From Neolewinella maritima (GTDB taxonomy: Bacteria > Bacteroidota > Bacteroidia > Chitinophagales > Saprospiraceae), in contig NZ_CAKLPZ010000001.1 in the NCBI RefSeq assembly GCF_923081025.1, forward strand, positions 1,922,001 to 1,986,000: DNA of 64,000 nucleotides, given 5' to 3'. Position 1 is the first letter of the stretch, and each line of letters starts with the position of its first letter. A program made the translations under genes and the position numbers. Of the stretch, positions 36,840 to 46,052 are shown piece after piece. The notes under the pieces were generated by a model, which saw nothing but the letters and a program-made list of their open reading frames with translations, had not been told where the DNA came from and did not search any database.

Positions 36840-38693
36840 TTAATCCCAGCTATCATTATCTACGTTATCGTCATACATCCGTCCCCGGGCATTCAGTCGC
36901 ACCGATTCGATGGTCTGCTTATCGATCTCCAGCGTGAACGAGTAGTTGGGGTTGGTCCATCCCCAGTCCGGCAGCACGGTCCACTGCTCGGCGTACGCAG
37001 GTTGCGGTTTCTCACCGCGCAGTATCTCCGGAGCGATGTAGTAGTAGTGTTCGGTACTGTCTTTGAGGGTCACCGTCACCTCGAGCGGCATCGGCATACG
37101 GCCGACGCGCTGCAGATCGATACGGGTAGTACCGCTACTGTCTACATCTTCGACATCCGCCACCGCATAGTCCGGATAGTGGACCGTATGCACCCAGTAC
37201 TCCCGGTACCAGTCGAGCTCCAGCCCGGAGGACTTTTCCGCGATCCGAATAAAGTCATTCGGGTTGGGGTGCTTGAATCGCCAGTCCGTGTAGTACCGCT
37301 TCATGGTCTGTGCGAAGGCTTCTTCGCCGATAATGTACCGCAGTTGCTCCAGGAAGACGGCGCCGTTGACGTAGCTAGCCACGCTGTAGGCCGAGTTGGT
37401 CGCAAAGTGATCGGAGTGCGTTGTGAGTGCCTCCTGCATTCCGGTGCCCCGGAATCCTCGCAGACTTTCGTAGGTCCGCCGGTGCGGGTTATCTACTACC
37501 TCGCCCGCTACGAGCCCCTCTGCGCGCAGGTGGTTCATCACCTCGTTGCTGGCCCAGCTGGTGAAGCCCTCATCCATCCAGGCGTACAGGCTCTCGTTGG
37601 TGCCCATCAGCATCTGGTACCAGGTATGCATCAGTTCGTGCACGGACACACCCACCAGGCTGTTCATGTTCCGCTCTCCCGTAATCAGGGTGGCCATGGG
37701 ATACTCCATGCCACCGTCGCCGCCCTGGATGAAGCTGTACTGCGCGTACGGGTACGGACCGAAATGTGCATTGATGTACGCAAAGGCGGCATCCATGATC
37801 GGAGGCAGGGCCTGCCAGTTCTCGCTGGTGGCCTCCCCGGCCTGGTAGAAGAAGTGTAGCGTAGTGCCATCGGCCCGGCGCAGGGTATCGTGGGTGTAGT
37901 CGGGGTCAGCCGCCCACACGAAGTCGTGCACATTGGGCGCCAGGTAGTGGTAGCTCAGGGTAGCCGGGCGCGCTGCGGCCGGATCGGGTGCGTAGCCGTA
38001 GCCGATCTGCTCCGGGTTCTGCAGGTAACCGGTAGCGGCCACTACGTATTTGCTGTCGATATTGATCGTCACGTCGTAGTCGCCCCACACACCATAGAAT
38101 TCCCGTCCGATGTACGGATTAGCGTGCCAGCCCTGGTAGTCGTACTCTGCCATTTTGGGGTACCACTGCGCCATGCTGAAGTCGATACCCTCGGCGTTGT
38201 CCCGGCCACTGCGCCGCACCTGCAGGGGCACCTGCGCAACCCAGTTCATGGTAAACACGGTACTATCACCGGGCAAAATGGGCTGATCCAGCCGCACTTC
38301 GAGCACGGTCCCTACCTCCTCGAAGCCCAGGGTGCCCCCTTCCCGTTCCAGACTGTTGACCCGCAGGTAGCCGATCTCTTCCTCGGTCAGTTTGCTGATC
38401 CGGTCGGATACCCGTTCGTCCGCATCCGGCAGATTCAGGTTACGCAGGTCCATCTGGCTCCCCGGCTGAAAGGCGTTGAAGTACAGGTGGTAAAAGACCC
38501 GGTCCAACGTATCGGGCGAGTTGTTGAAGTACGTTAAGCGCTGCACTCCGGCGTATTGGTGAGCGGCCGCGTCGAAGTCGATGTCCATCTCATATTTCAC
38601 GGCTTGCTGCCAGCGGTCAGACTGTGCGAACAGGAGGGCGGGGCCGCAGGTGCAAAGGAGAAGGAGCAGGCGGAAGAAAGCGGTAAACGGCAC
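36840..38693 (-). CDS. M1-family metallopeptidase, secreted
   Basis: A 617-residue zinc aminopeptidase-like protein. Signal peptide FFRLLLLLCTCGPALLFA, then QSDRWQQAVKYEMDIDFD. The zinc site HELMH is followed after 18 residues by Glu in AWMDEG, the exact M1 spacing. The exopeptidase motif is replaced by GDGGMEYPM rather than GAMEN, which is common in this Bacteroidota subgroup. The start codon is GTG at 38693. No type IX sorting domain is present, so it is likely periplasmic. The signal-peptide codons include a copy of the dispersed 12-mer. Confidence 0.93.
   Translation of the reverse strand: MPFTAFFRLLLLLCTCGPALLFAQSDRWQQAVKYEMDIDFDAAAHQYAGVQRLTYFNNSPDTLDRVFYHLYFNAFQPGSQMDLRNLNLPDADERVSDRISKLTEEEIGYLRVNSLEREGGTLGFEEVGTVLEVRLDQPILPGDSTVFTMNWVAQVPLQVRRSGRDNAEGIDFSMAQWYPKMAEYDYQGWHANPYIGREFYGVWGDYDVTINIDSKYVVAATGYLQNPEQIGYGYAPDPAAARPATLSYHYLAPNVHDFVWAADPDYTHDTLRRADGTTLHFFYQAGEATSENWQALPPIMDAAFAYINAHFGPYPYAQYSFIQGGDGGMEYPMATLITGERNMNSLVGVSVHELMHTWYQMLMGTNESLYAWMDEGFTSWASNEVMNHLRAEGLVAGEVVDNPHRRTYESLRGFRGTGMQEALTTHSDHFATNSAYSVASYVNGAVFLEQLRYIIGEEAFAQTMKRYYTDWRFKHPNPNDFIRIAEKSSGLELDWYREYWVHTVHYPDYAVADVEDVDSSGTTRIDLQRVGRMPMPLEVTVTLKDSTEHYYYIAPEILRGEKPQPAYAEQWTVLPDWGWTNPNYSFTLEIDKQTIESVRLNARGRMYDDNVDNDSWD
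38642..38653 (-). repeat. Dispersed motif copy 3 (GCACCTGCGGCC)
   Basis: Minus-strand copy within TTTGCACCTGCGGCCCCGCC; encodes CTCGPA in the M1 peptidase signal peptide. Confidence 0.75.
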
Positions 38694-38862
38694 GTAGGGT
38701 GGCTTAGAGTCAGGGAGAGTAGGTGTACAGTGCTAGCAAACGCACGAGCGACGCAATGTGCTGACTTTTTCCCGTATATTCTGAGTGATGTAGCCCGCCA
38801 GGGTGCGCCGCAACGGATACTGCCGAACAAGTCTGCCCGAAACCGACATTGGAGAATACTAG

Positions 38863-38876
38863 CTTCGTTAACGAAG
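38863..38876. promoter_or_regulatory. 14-bp perfect palindrome upstream of the membrane protein gene
   Basis: CTTCGTTAACGAAG, 47 bases before the ATG at 38923, in a 229-base divergent gap. It could be a dimeric regulator site; no T tract follows. A TATATTCTG sequence about 70 bases upstream may be part of a promoter. Confidence 0.35.
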
Positions 38877-38922
38877 GCATGCGCGTGTTCCCCTCTCACA
38901 AACTACTATAATTCAACGCACT

Positions 38923-39984
38923 ATGGCTATTGTCAACCCGACTCCTTCAAATCCACGCAGGACTACCCCCGATGCTACGATCCTCCCCACCGAGTACGCA
39001 GCCTTCAACCGGGTACGCTGGGGTGCGATAATTGCCGGTGCGCTCATCGCCATTGCCGTATCCTTTTCCCTAAACCTGCTTGGTGTAGGTATCGGGTTCA
39101 GCACCATCAACCCCACTACGGAGACGAGCCCCTTCGCGGGCATCGGTACCGGGGCTATCATCTGGTACGTGGTATCTAGCCTGATCGCCTTGTTCACTGG
39201 CGGATATGTTGCGGGTCGCCTTGCGGGCTTCCCGAAGGAAACCACCGCGGGTCTGCATGGCGTGCTTACCTGGGCACTCTTTACGCTCCTCAGCCTCTAC
39301 CTACTGAATACGGCCGTCGGCAGGGTATTTAACGTAGTCGGTTCGACGATCTCTACGGTGGCTTCCACTACCGGTCAGGCCGTAGGAGCTGCCGTCCCGG
39401 ATGATCTGGCGCAGCAGATCCAGGCACGGATCCAGCAGTCCGATATCAGCCTACAGGATATTCGCCGCGAAGCATTCGAACTGCTGGAGGACACGGGCAA
39501 GCCCGCCCTGGACCCGGATAATCTGCAACAGGATGCTCAGCAGGCAGCCAATGCCGTGGAACGCAACGCTAACCAAGCAGCCAACAACCCCAACGCAGCC
39601 GGTCGCGAGATCAACGACATTATCGACCGCATCAGTACCAGTGGAGGAGACGTGATCGAGGCGGCCGACAAGGATGCCCTGGTCAACGTACTGGTGGCCC
39701 GTACCGATCAGTCCGAAGCCGAGGCACGCCGCACGGTAGACGCCTGGTCGCAGCAGTACCAGGAAGCGAAGGCCTCCGTGAAGGAGGGGCTAGACCAGCT
39801 AGGCGAGACAGCTACGGAGGTAGGCGGTGATGTAGCCGATACCCTGGCTACCGTGTCAATTCTCGGATTCCTCGCCCTACTGGCCGGAGCCGGTGCCGGA
39901 TTCTTCGGCGGCGTCCTGGGTCGTACCCATGATGTCACCCTCTCCGGTGACGGTCAGACCATCGCTGCCACCGACGTCGACTAG
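38923..39984 (+). CDS. Conserved membrane protein (PhnA-like/YrzE-like) with long soluble middle
   Basis: A 353-residue protein. Three membrane helices near residues 33-58, 74-98 and 106-126 start with VRWGAIIAGALIAIAVSFSLNLLGVGIGF, a block resembling bacterial proteins loosely labelled PhnA-like or YrzE-like. A soluble, helical, Gln/Asn/Ala-rich middle (EAARTVDAW-type heptads) of about 180 residues follows, and a last helix, VSILGFLALLAGAGAGFFGG, is near residue 320. No catalytic motif is evident. It stands alone, with a regulatory palindrome before it and the tandem repeat array after it. Confidence 0.8.
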   Translation: MAIVNPTPSNPRRTTPDATILPTEYAAFNRVRWGAIIAGALIAIAVSFSLNLLGVGIGFSTINPTTETSPFAGIGTGAIIWYVVSSLIALFTGGYVAGRLAGFPKETTAGLHGVLTWALFTLLSLYLLNTAVGRVFNVVGSTISTVASTTGQAVGAAVPDDLAQQIQARIQQSDISLQDIRREAFELLEDTGKPALDPDNLQQDAQQAANAVERNANQAANNPNAAGREINDIIDRISTSGGDVIEAADKDALVNVLVARTDQSEAEARRTVDAWSQQYQEAKASVKEGLDQLGETATEVGGDVADTLATVSILGFLALLAGAGAGFFGGVLGRTHDVTLSGDGQTIAATDVD

Positions 39985-40129
39985 CCCCCCCAGCGAATTA
40001 CTGGATTACTCTAGAAGGTAGCCTCCATAAGACAACGGTGTATGCCTATCAGCACGAGCGCATACGCGCTGACCCGCGGTGACCGCACCTGCAAGGTGCG
40101 AGCCGGAACAAGCCGCCCGCCAGTGCGTA
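39985..40129. other. Intergenic lead-in to the repeat array
   Basis: No gene seen. It contains a small hairpin CGCACCT-GCA-AGGTGCG near 40085-40101, and the sequence becomes similar to the array from about 40130. Confidence 0.5.
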
Positions 40130-40860
40130 CTCACAAGCTGCTTTGCCCCAACCGGTTCGCGCCTTCCAACCGCGGTGCAGGCTGGTCGAGCATAGAGGTC
40201 CGCGCCACACCAAAAACAAACCCGCCCACATCCCAGCCCGGCAGGGATGCCGGGAACCACTACCGGTTCGTGGCTTCCAGCCGCGGTGCAGGCTGTTGAA
40301 TCTTAAGAGCGCTCGTCAGCCTAGGTACAGACGATTATAACTCCCACCCCAGCAGGGATGCCGGGAACCACCACCGGTTCGTGGCTTCTAGCCGCGGTGC
40401 CAGCGGATCGAGCATTGAGGTGCGCGCCACACCAAAAACAAACCCGCCCACATCCCACCCCGGCAGGGATGCCGGGAACCACTACCGGCTCGTGGCTTCC
40501 AGCCGCGGTGCAGGCTGTTTAATCTTAAGAGCGCTCGTCAGACTAGGTACAGTCGTTTATAACCCCCACCCCGGCAGGGATGCCGGGAACCACCACCGGT
40601 TCGTGGCTTCCAGTCGCGGTGCAAACGGGTCGAACATAGGGGTGCGCGCGCCACACCAAAAACAAACCCGCCCACATCCCACCCCGGCAGGGATGCCGGG
40701 AACCACTACCGGCTCGTGGCTTCCAGCCGCGGTGCAGGCTACTCAATCTTAAGAGCGCTCGTCAGACTAGGTACAGACGATTAACGTACCCCAGCCCGGC
40801 AGGGATGCCGGGAACCACCACCGGCTCGTGGCTTGCAGCCGCGGTGCCAGCAGGCGGACC
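40130..40860. repeat. Tandem repeat array, about 111-base unit in an alternating A/B (222-base) pattern
   Basis: The block GCAGGGATGCCGGGAACCAC starts at 40241, 40352, 40463, 40574, 40687 and 40799, so the spacing is 111, 111, 111, 113 and 112 bases. Each unit has a shared core of about 58 bases with hairpin CCCGGCA-GGGA-TGCCGGG and a tail that alternates. A units (40241, 40463, 40687) continue into AATCTTAAGAGCGCTCGTCAG; B units (40352, 40574, and the truncated 40799) continue into a CACACCAAAAACAAACCCGC stretch. A degenerate B unit lies at about 40130-40240. The array ends just before the DUF6580 promoter. Open frames through it are repeat artefacts. It is not CRISPR, since the 'spacers' repeat too. 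Confidence 0.92.
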
Positions 40861-40872
40861 ATCGATAAGGGC

Positions 40873-40880
40873 TATCTTTG
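40873..40880 (+). promoter_or_regulatory. -7 box (TATCTTTG) for the DUF6580 operon
   Basis: Exact TAnnTTTG match 29 bases before the ATG at 40910, immediately after the last array unit. Confidence 0.55.
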
Positions 40881-40909
40881 CACCCGCTGCCGCGCAACCG
40901 TAACCATCT

Positions 40910-41479
40910 ATGCCTAATTCACGCCCCCCCTACCTTATCGCCGTTCTACTGCTCGTCGTACTGGCCGCCGCCAGCCGCCTGCTGCCCCACTGGCCCAATT
41001 TCGGTCCGGTAGGCGCAATGGCACTGTTCGGAGCAGCTGCCTTTGCCCGTAAGTGGATGGCCTGGGTGGTGCCCTTTGCCGCGCTCTACCTGAGTGACTT
41101 GGCACTGAATAATCTTGTGTATGCTGAGTACTACAGCGGCTTCTACTGGGGCTTCAATGGCTGGGTATATCTAGGCTTCGCGCTCACTATCGCCCTGAGT
41201 TTCGGTCTACTGCGCGGCCGCACCTTCAGCTGGCTCCGCCTGGGTGGGGTGACCGTAGGTACTACCCTGCTTTTCTTCTTTATCACCAACTTCGGAGTTT
41301 GGCTCGCCTCGCCGCTGTACCCACAGTCGGGCGCCGGTCTGCTGGCCGCCTACGCGGCCGGATTACCCTTCCTGCTGAACAGCCTGGCGGGTAACGTACT
41401 CTTTGCCGGACTACTCTTCGGGGGTGCCCGTTACTTGGCTCCCTCCCCTACTCTCGTACCCGAATATCAGGAGCGGTAG
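40910..41479 (+). CDS. DUF6580 membrane protein (putative transporter substrate-binding component)
   Basis: A 189-residue integral membrane protein with about five hydrophobic helices. RLLPHWPNFGPVGAMALFGAAAF, FFFITNFGVWLASPLYPQSGAGLLAAYAAGLPFLLNSLAGN and the spacing are typical of DUF6580, a family resembling the S-components of energy-coupling (ECF) vitamin transporters. The substrate is not known. It is 3 bases from the DUF481 gene and should be cotranscribed with it. Confidence 0.85.
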   Translation: MPNSRPPYLIAVLLLVVLAAASRLLPHWPNFGPVGAMALFGAAAFARKWMAWVVPFAALYLSDLALNNLVYAEYYSGFYWGFNGWVYLGFALTIALSFGLLRGRTFSWLRLGGVTVGTTLLFFFITNFGVWLASPLYPQSGAGLLAAYAAGLPFLLNSLAGNVLFAGLLFGGARYLAPSPTLVPEYQER

Positions 41480-41482
41480 CCG

Positions 41483-42247
41483 ATGTGGAAGTGGATGTAT
41501 TGTATGCTGCTGGCGGGGCTCCTTCCCTGCACCTGCGTGCGCGCCCAAATCGTGAATATCGAGGACCAACGTAGGGGCTTCGACACCCTGGGGTGGTACG
41601 GGCAGTTGGACCTGGGGGGTAACCTGACGCGCAACCAAAATACCGTGCTGAGCCTGAACGGCAACCTGCGCGTAGACCGCAAGGGCAAGCGACAGGCCCT
41701 GCTCGGTCTCGCCGACTACCGCCTGGTGCAGGTAAGTGGTGCCAATGCCCTTAACGCCGGATTCGCCCACCTGCGCTACGCCCGCTACCTGAGCGACAAA
41801 TGGCGGTGGGAGGCCTTTACCCAGGTGCAGTACAACGAGCAGCTGCGGCTGGGACTGCGTACCCTGATCGGCACCGGCCCACGGCTAAAGTTACTGGCCA
41901 AGCAGGATGACCGCATCTACGTCGGCCTGCTCTACATGTATGAGTATGACCAGGTCGCGGAGGGTACCATCACTTACCGCGATCACCGCCTCAGTGCGTA
42001 CGTGAGCTTCTCGGTGTTCCCGCTGAAGAACCTGGCGCTGACCAATACCACCTACTACCAACCAGTGATCCCGGACTTTCGTCTGCCGCGGCTATCGAGC
42101 ATCACGGCCCTGACACTAGGCCTAACGGATCGGCTGGCCTTCAACACCAAGTACAGTATCACCCACGATGAGCTGCTGGTGCAGGGACTAGAGGACGTAC
42201 CCGCCACCAGCTATCAGTGGACCAACGGTCTACGCTACACGTTCTAA
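41483..42247 (+). CDS. DUF481 family outer membrane protein
   Basis: A 254-residue protein with a signal peptide (MYCMLLAGLLPCTCVRA, then QIVNIEDQR). Alternating strands such as YGQLDLGGNLTRNQNTVLSLNGNLRV, GFAHLRYARYLSDKWRWEAFTQVQYNEQLRLGLRTLIGTGPRLKLL and the last WTNGLRYTF match the DUF481 barrel family, which lies in the outer membrane. The role is unknown. The signal region has a degenerate copy of the dispersed motif (TGCACCTGCGTGCGCGCC). Confidence 0.85.
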   Translation: MWKWMYCMLLAGLLPCTCVRAQIVNIEDQRRGFDTLGWYGQLDLGGNLTRNQNTVLSLNGNLRVDRKGKRQALLGLADYRLVQVSGANALNAGFAHLRYARYLSDKWRWEAFTQVQYNEQLRLGLRTLIGTGPRLKLLAKQDDRIYVGLLYMYEYDQVAEGTITYRDHRLSAYVSFSVFPLKNLALTNTTYYQPVIPDFRLPRLSSITALTLGLTDRLAFNTKYSITHDELLVQGLEDVPATSYQWTNGLRYTF

Positions 42248-42252
42248 CTTTG
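42245..42252 (+). promoter_or_regulatory. -7 box (TAACTTTG) just before the prolyl oligopeptidase gene
   Basis: Exact TAnnTTTG match overlapping the DUF481 stop codon region and ending 4 bases before the ATG at 42257. It would give a leaderless transcript. Confidence 0.45.
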
Positions 42253-42256
42253 AACC

Positions 42257-44434
42257 ATGGATAAACTATTCCTTCCCCTCCTGCTTTGTACGCTGCTAGT
42301 GGCTTGTGCCCGCGAAACCAATCCGACAACTATGCGCAGTACCGACTACCCGAACCTGCCGGTGACCTACCCCGAGACCCGTACCGATGGTACGGAAGAC
42401 GACTATTTCGGCACCACCGTAGCCGATGAATACCGCTGGCTGGAGGACGACAACAGTGCCGAAACCAAGGCCTGGGTGCAGGAAGAGAACAAGACCACCT
42501 TCGGCTACCTGGAGCAGATCCCGTTTCGCAAAGACATCGAGGAGCGGCTCACCGAGCTAGTCAACTACCCCCGACTATCGAGTCCCTATAAGGTAGGTAA
42601 GTACTACTTCTACTCCAAGAACGACGGACTGCAGAACCAATCCGTGATCTACTATAAGGAGGGTATGGACGGCGAGGAAATGGTCTTCATCGACCCCAAC
42701 GCCATCAATGAAGAGGGTACCACCAGCATCAACCTGCTCGGCGCCGATAAGGACAACCGCTACATGGCCTATAGCCGCAGCGACGCGGGCAGCGATTGGA
42801 CCAAGATCTACATCCGCGACATCGCCACCAATACGGATATGGACGACGAACTGGAGTGGGTCAAGTTCAGCGGAGCAGGCTGGTACGGCGACGGCTTCTT
42901 TTACAGCCGTTACCCCGCGCCCGCCGCAGGTGACGAGCTTAAGGGCAACAACACCCAGCACTCCGTCTACTTTCACAAACTGGGAGAGCCGCAGTCTGCC
43001 GATCGCCTGGTCTACGAAGACCGTGCCAATCCGAACTACTACCATTACGGTGGTACGACCGAAGACGAGGACTACTTCATCATGTACGCCGCACCGGGTA
43101 CGGACGGCTTTGCGACCTACTACCTTCCCCTGGACGGTAGCGGCACCCTTCCCAGCAAGATCGAGCCCATTGCCCTGTTCGATGATACCAAGAACAAGAG
43201 TCAGGTCATCCACACCGCCGGTCGTGAATTCTGGGTACACACCGACATCGGCGCACCCAACTACCACCTGGTAAAGATCAACCTGGACAAGCCCGGCAAG
43301 AGCAACTGGACCGAAGTGATCCCCGAGGCCGAAAACCTGCTGCAGGGCGTCAATACCGGCGGCGGCTACCTGTTCGCCAACTACCTGGAGCAGGCCACGG
43401 ACCGCTACTACCGTATGGACTACAACGGCGATAATAAGACCACCATCGAGCTACCCGGCGTAGGTTCCGCGGGGGGATTCAGTGGTAAGGAGGACGAGAA
43501 GCAGCTGTTCTACGTCTACACGAGTTTCATCTACCCGCCCACCATTTTCGCATACGACGTCGATATGAACGAGAGCGAGCCCTTCTTCCAACCCGAGCTA
43601 AAGTTCGACCCTACCGACTACGAGGAGAAGCAGGTGACCTACACCAGCAAGGACGGCACCGAGGTGACCATGTTCCTGGTGCACAAAAAGGGCCTGGAAC
43701 TAGACGGTATGAATCCAACCTACCTGTACGGCTACGGGGGGTTCAATATCAGCCTGTCGCCCAGCTTCAGCGTCATGCGCCTTCCCCTGCTGGAGAACGG
43801 TGGGGTGTTCGCTATGGCTAATCTGCGGGGCGGCGGCGAGTACGGCGAGGCCTGGCACAAGGCCGGCATGCTGGAGAACAAGCAGAATGTATTCGACGAC
43901 TTCATCGCGGCCGGCGAGTACCTGATCGAGCAGGGCTACACCAGCAAGGAAAAACTGGCTATCGCCGGCGGCTCTAATGGCGGACTACTAGTAGGAGCGG
44001 CCATGACGCAGCGACCCGAGCTATTCGCCGTAGCCTTCCCGGCCGTAGGCGTGATGGACATGCTACGCTATCACAAATTCACAGTAGGTAAGGGGTGGAT
44101 CCCCGAGTATGGCAGCAGCGAGGATTCTACGATGTTTCCGGTACTGCGCAAGTACAGTCCGCTGCACAATCTGGAACCGGGCACCCAGTACCCCGCTACC
44201 ATGATCACCACAGCAGACCACGACGATCGCGTAGTGCCCGCCCACAGCTTCAAGTACGCTGCTAAACTGCAGGCCAGTCAGGCCGGTGAGAAGCCCGTGC
44301 TCATCCGCATCGCCACCGACGCCGGTCACGGGGCCGGTAAGCCGATCTCCAAGACGATCGAGGAGCAGGCCGATATGTGGAGCTTCTTTTTTTACAATAC
44401 TGGTACCCCCGTCCAGTATGGAGTGAAGGGCTAG
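42257..44434 (+). CDS. Prolyl oligopeptidase family serine peptidase, lipoprotein
   Basis: A 725-residue S9A peptidase. A lipobox (LLLCTLLVAC) makes it a lipoprotein. The N-terminal beta-propeller begins near DGTEDDYFGTTVADEYRWLEDDNSAETKAWV. The catalytic domain has Ser573 in AGGSNGGLL, an Asp in TADHDDRV and His691 in DAGHGAG. It cleaves short proline-containing peptides in the periplasm or at the surface. It is about 10 bases after DUF481, with its own -7 box in between. The terminal VQYGVKG is short and no sorting domain is present. Confidence 0.95.
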   Translation: MDKLFLPLLLCTLLVACARETNPTTMRSTDYPNLPVTYPETRTDGTEDDYFGTTVADEYRWLEDDNSAETKAWVQEENKTTFGYLEQIPFRKDIEERLTELVNYPRLSSPYKVGKYYFYSKNDGLQNQSVIYYKEGMDGEEMVFIDPNAINEEGTTSINLLGADKDNRYMAYSRSDAGSDWTKIYIRDIATNTDMDDELEWVKFSGAGWYGDGFFYSRYPAPAAGDELKGNNTQHSVYFHKLGEPQSADRLVYEDRANPNYYHYGGTTEDEDYFIMYAAPGTDGFATYYLPLDGSGTLPSKIEPIALFDDTKNKSQVIHTAGREFWVHTDIGAPNYHLVKINLDKPGKSNWTEVIPEAENLLQGVNTGGGYLFANYLEQATDRYYRMDYNGDNKTTIELPGVGSAGGFSGKEDEKQLFYVYTSFIYPPTIFAYDVDMNESEPFFQPELKFDPTDYEEKQVTYTSKDGTEVTMFLVHKKGLELDGMNPTYLYGYGGFNISLSPSFSVMRLPLLENGGVFAMANLRGGGEYGEAWHKAGMLENKQNVFDDFIAAGEYLIEQGYTSKEKLAIAGGSNGGLLVGAAMTQRPELFAVAFPAVGVMDMLRYHKFTVGKGWIPEYGSSEDSTMFPVLRKYSPLHNLEPGTQYPATMITTADHDDRVVPAHSFKYAAKLQASQAGEKPVLIRIATDAGHGAGKPISKTIEEQADMWSFFFYNTGTPVQYGVKG

Positions 44435-44442
44435 AAGGTGAA

Positions 44443-45945
44443 TTATTTAGTTGCGGCTAGGGCTACGTCCAGACTGGTCCTCCAGGTCTGGTAGGCGTCC
44501 TCGAGCGCAGACCGCTGGTCCTCGCTGGGCACGATAGTAGTTAGCACTTCCTGTCGGCCCACCGCGGAGGCTAGGTCGGGGGACAGACCGGCGGCAACCC
44601 CGGCAGCCAGGGCCGCGCCCACTGCTCCATTGGTGTTGTGCACTTCGATGCGGGCCCCGGTTAGAGTAGCCACAGTCTGCGCAAATACGCTGCTCTGAAA
44701 CATATTGTCGTTGCCTACGCGGATGGTGCTCAGGTCCACACCCAGCTCCTTCATCACCCGCATGCCGTACACGAAGGAGAAGGCCACCCCCTCGATGCCC
44801 GCACGCACCAGGTGGGCGCGGGTATGGCGGTTGAAGTCCAGCCCGAGGAGTTGCGCGCCGATGTCCTGGTTCTGTAGCATGCGTTCCGGTCCATTGCCGA
44901 AGGGTAGGAAATGGAGTCCTTCGCTTCCGGTGGGGATGGTCGCAGCCATCTCTTCCATTTCTCCGTAAGTAGTGTTCTCGCCGCAGACCTGCTGGCGGAT
45001 CCAGCGGTGGGCGATGCCCGTACCATTAATGCACAGCAGAATACCGATGCGGGTCTGCTCGCTACCGTGGTTGACGTGAGCGAAGCTGTTCACCCGCTGA
45101 TCCGGGTCGTAAGCCAGCCGGTCAGTCACGCCGTACACCACCCCGCTGGTGCCCGCCGTAGCCGCTACCTCCCCGGGATGAATGACGTTCAGACTCATGG
45201 CATTGTTCGGCTGATCACCGGCGCGGTAACCCACGATCGTTCCGACGGCAAGCCCCGTCTCTCCGGCTCCCTTTTCGTTCACTTTCCCCTGTACGCCCAC
45301 GGCGGGGACGCGGGTGCAAAGCTTAGTTGCATCCAGCTCCAGCTCATCCAGGACCAGGCTGGCTAGTTTGTTGTGCTTGAAGTCCCAGAGTACTCCCTCG
45401 CTGAGTCCCGTAATGGTGGTGGTGGGCTGGCCCGTGAGGCGTAGCGCGATGTAGTCGCCGGGTAGCATGGCGTACGCGCTACGCTGATAGTTTGACTGCT
45501 CATTTTCGGCTACCCACTTCAGCTTGGCGGCGGTGAAGTTGCCGGGGCTGTTCAGGCAGTGGCTCAGGCAGCGGTCTGCACCGATACCGGTAAATGCTGC
45601 GGCGCCGATCTCTACGGCCCTGCCGTCGCACCAGATGATGGCCGGACGTACCACCTCATGCTCCGCATCCACCAGTACCAGACCGTGCATCTGGTAGCCA
45701 ATGCCTATCGCTTTGATGTCTTCGCTGTGCACCTGCGGCCGCGTCAGGAGTTGCTGGGTGCAGTCTACCACGTAGCGGTACCAGAGTTCAGGGTCCTGCT
45801 CGGCCCAAGCCGGCTGGGGGGCCTGCATCGTCATCTCCTCCTGTGGGGCCTGGACGCGGGCTACGGTGCGGCCGGTGTCGGTGTCCACCAGGGCGGCCTT
45901 TACGGAGGATGAGCCGATGTCGTAGCCGATGCTGTAGGTAGCCAA
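44443..45945 (-). CDS. Xylulokinase-like FGGY carbohydrate kinase
   Basis: A 500-residue sugar kinase. YSIGYDIGSSSVKAALVD at the start and the WCDGRAVEIG, GYRAGDQPNNAMSLNV and IRVGNDNMFQSSVFAQTVA blocks fit the xylulokinase branch of the FGGY family; the substrate may be xylulose, but other sugars are possible. The start codon is TTG at 45945, with no in-frame ATG before the first strand. A copy of the dispersed 12-mer lies in its coding region. The gene converges on the prolyl oligopeptidase gene. Confidence 0.85.
   Translation of the reverse strand: MATYSIGYDIGSSSVKAALVDTDTGRTVARVQAPQEEMTMQAPQPAWAEQDPELWYRYVVDCTQQLLTRPQVHSEDIKAIGIGYQMHGLVLVDAEHEVVRPAIIWCDGRAVEIGAAAFTGIGADRCLSHCLNSPGNFTAAKLKWVAENEQSNYQRSAYAMLPGDYIALRLTGQPTTTITGLSEGVLWDFKHNKLASLVLDELELDATKLCTRVPAVGVQGKVNEKGAGETGLAVGTIVGYRAGDQPNNAMSLNVIHPGEVAATAGTSGVVYGVTDRLAYDPDQRVNSFAHVNHGSEQTRIGILLCINGTGIAHRWIRQQVCGENTTYGEMEEMAATIPTGSEGLHFLPFGNGPERMLQNQDIGAQLLGLDFNRHTRAHLVRAGIEGVAFSFVYGMRVMKELGVDLSTIRVGNDNMFQSSVFAQTVATLTGARIEVHNTNGAVGAALAAGVAAGLSPDLASAVGRQEVLTTIVPSEDQRSALEDAYQTWRTSLDVALAATK
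45729..45740 (+). repeat. Dispersed motif copy 4 (GCACCTGCGGCC)
   Basis: Plus-strand copy inside the FGGY kinase gene, whose minus-strand frame reads it as TRPQVH. Not in a signal peptide. Confidence 0.75.
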
Positions 45946-46052
45946 GGTAGAGGGGTTTGAGGGGGTTAGAATTAGCCAATGTACGGTAATCGCCTGCTTT
46001 ACTAACAGAACATCCGCACCGCCGCCACCGGTTACCCTACCAAAGCTTCTCT

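Noticed and set aside
38556-39179. Open frame of 207 codons across the divergent gap before 38923
   Set aside because: It overlaps both the M1 peptidase gene and the membrane protein gene in other frames and lacks any recognisable protein sequence.
40381-40752. Open frame of 123 codons inside the array
   Set aside because: It is the tandem repeat translated. Composition is repetitive, other frames are open equally well, and no start context or family match is seen.
40130-40860. CRISPR array or integron attC cassettes
   Set aside because: The intervals between cores are themselves repeated in an A/B pattern, so they are not unique spacers. There are no cas genes, integrase or cassette genes, and the hairpin is too short for attC.
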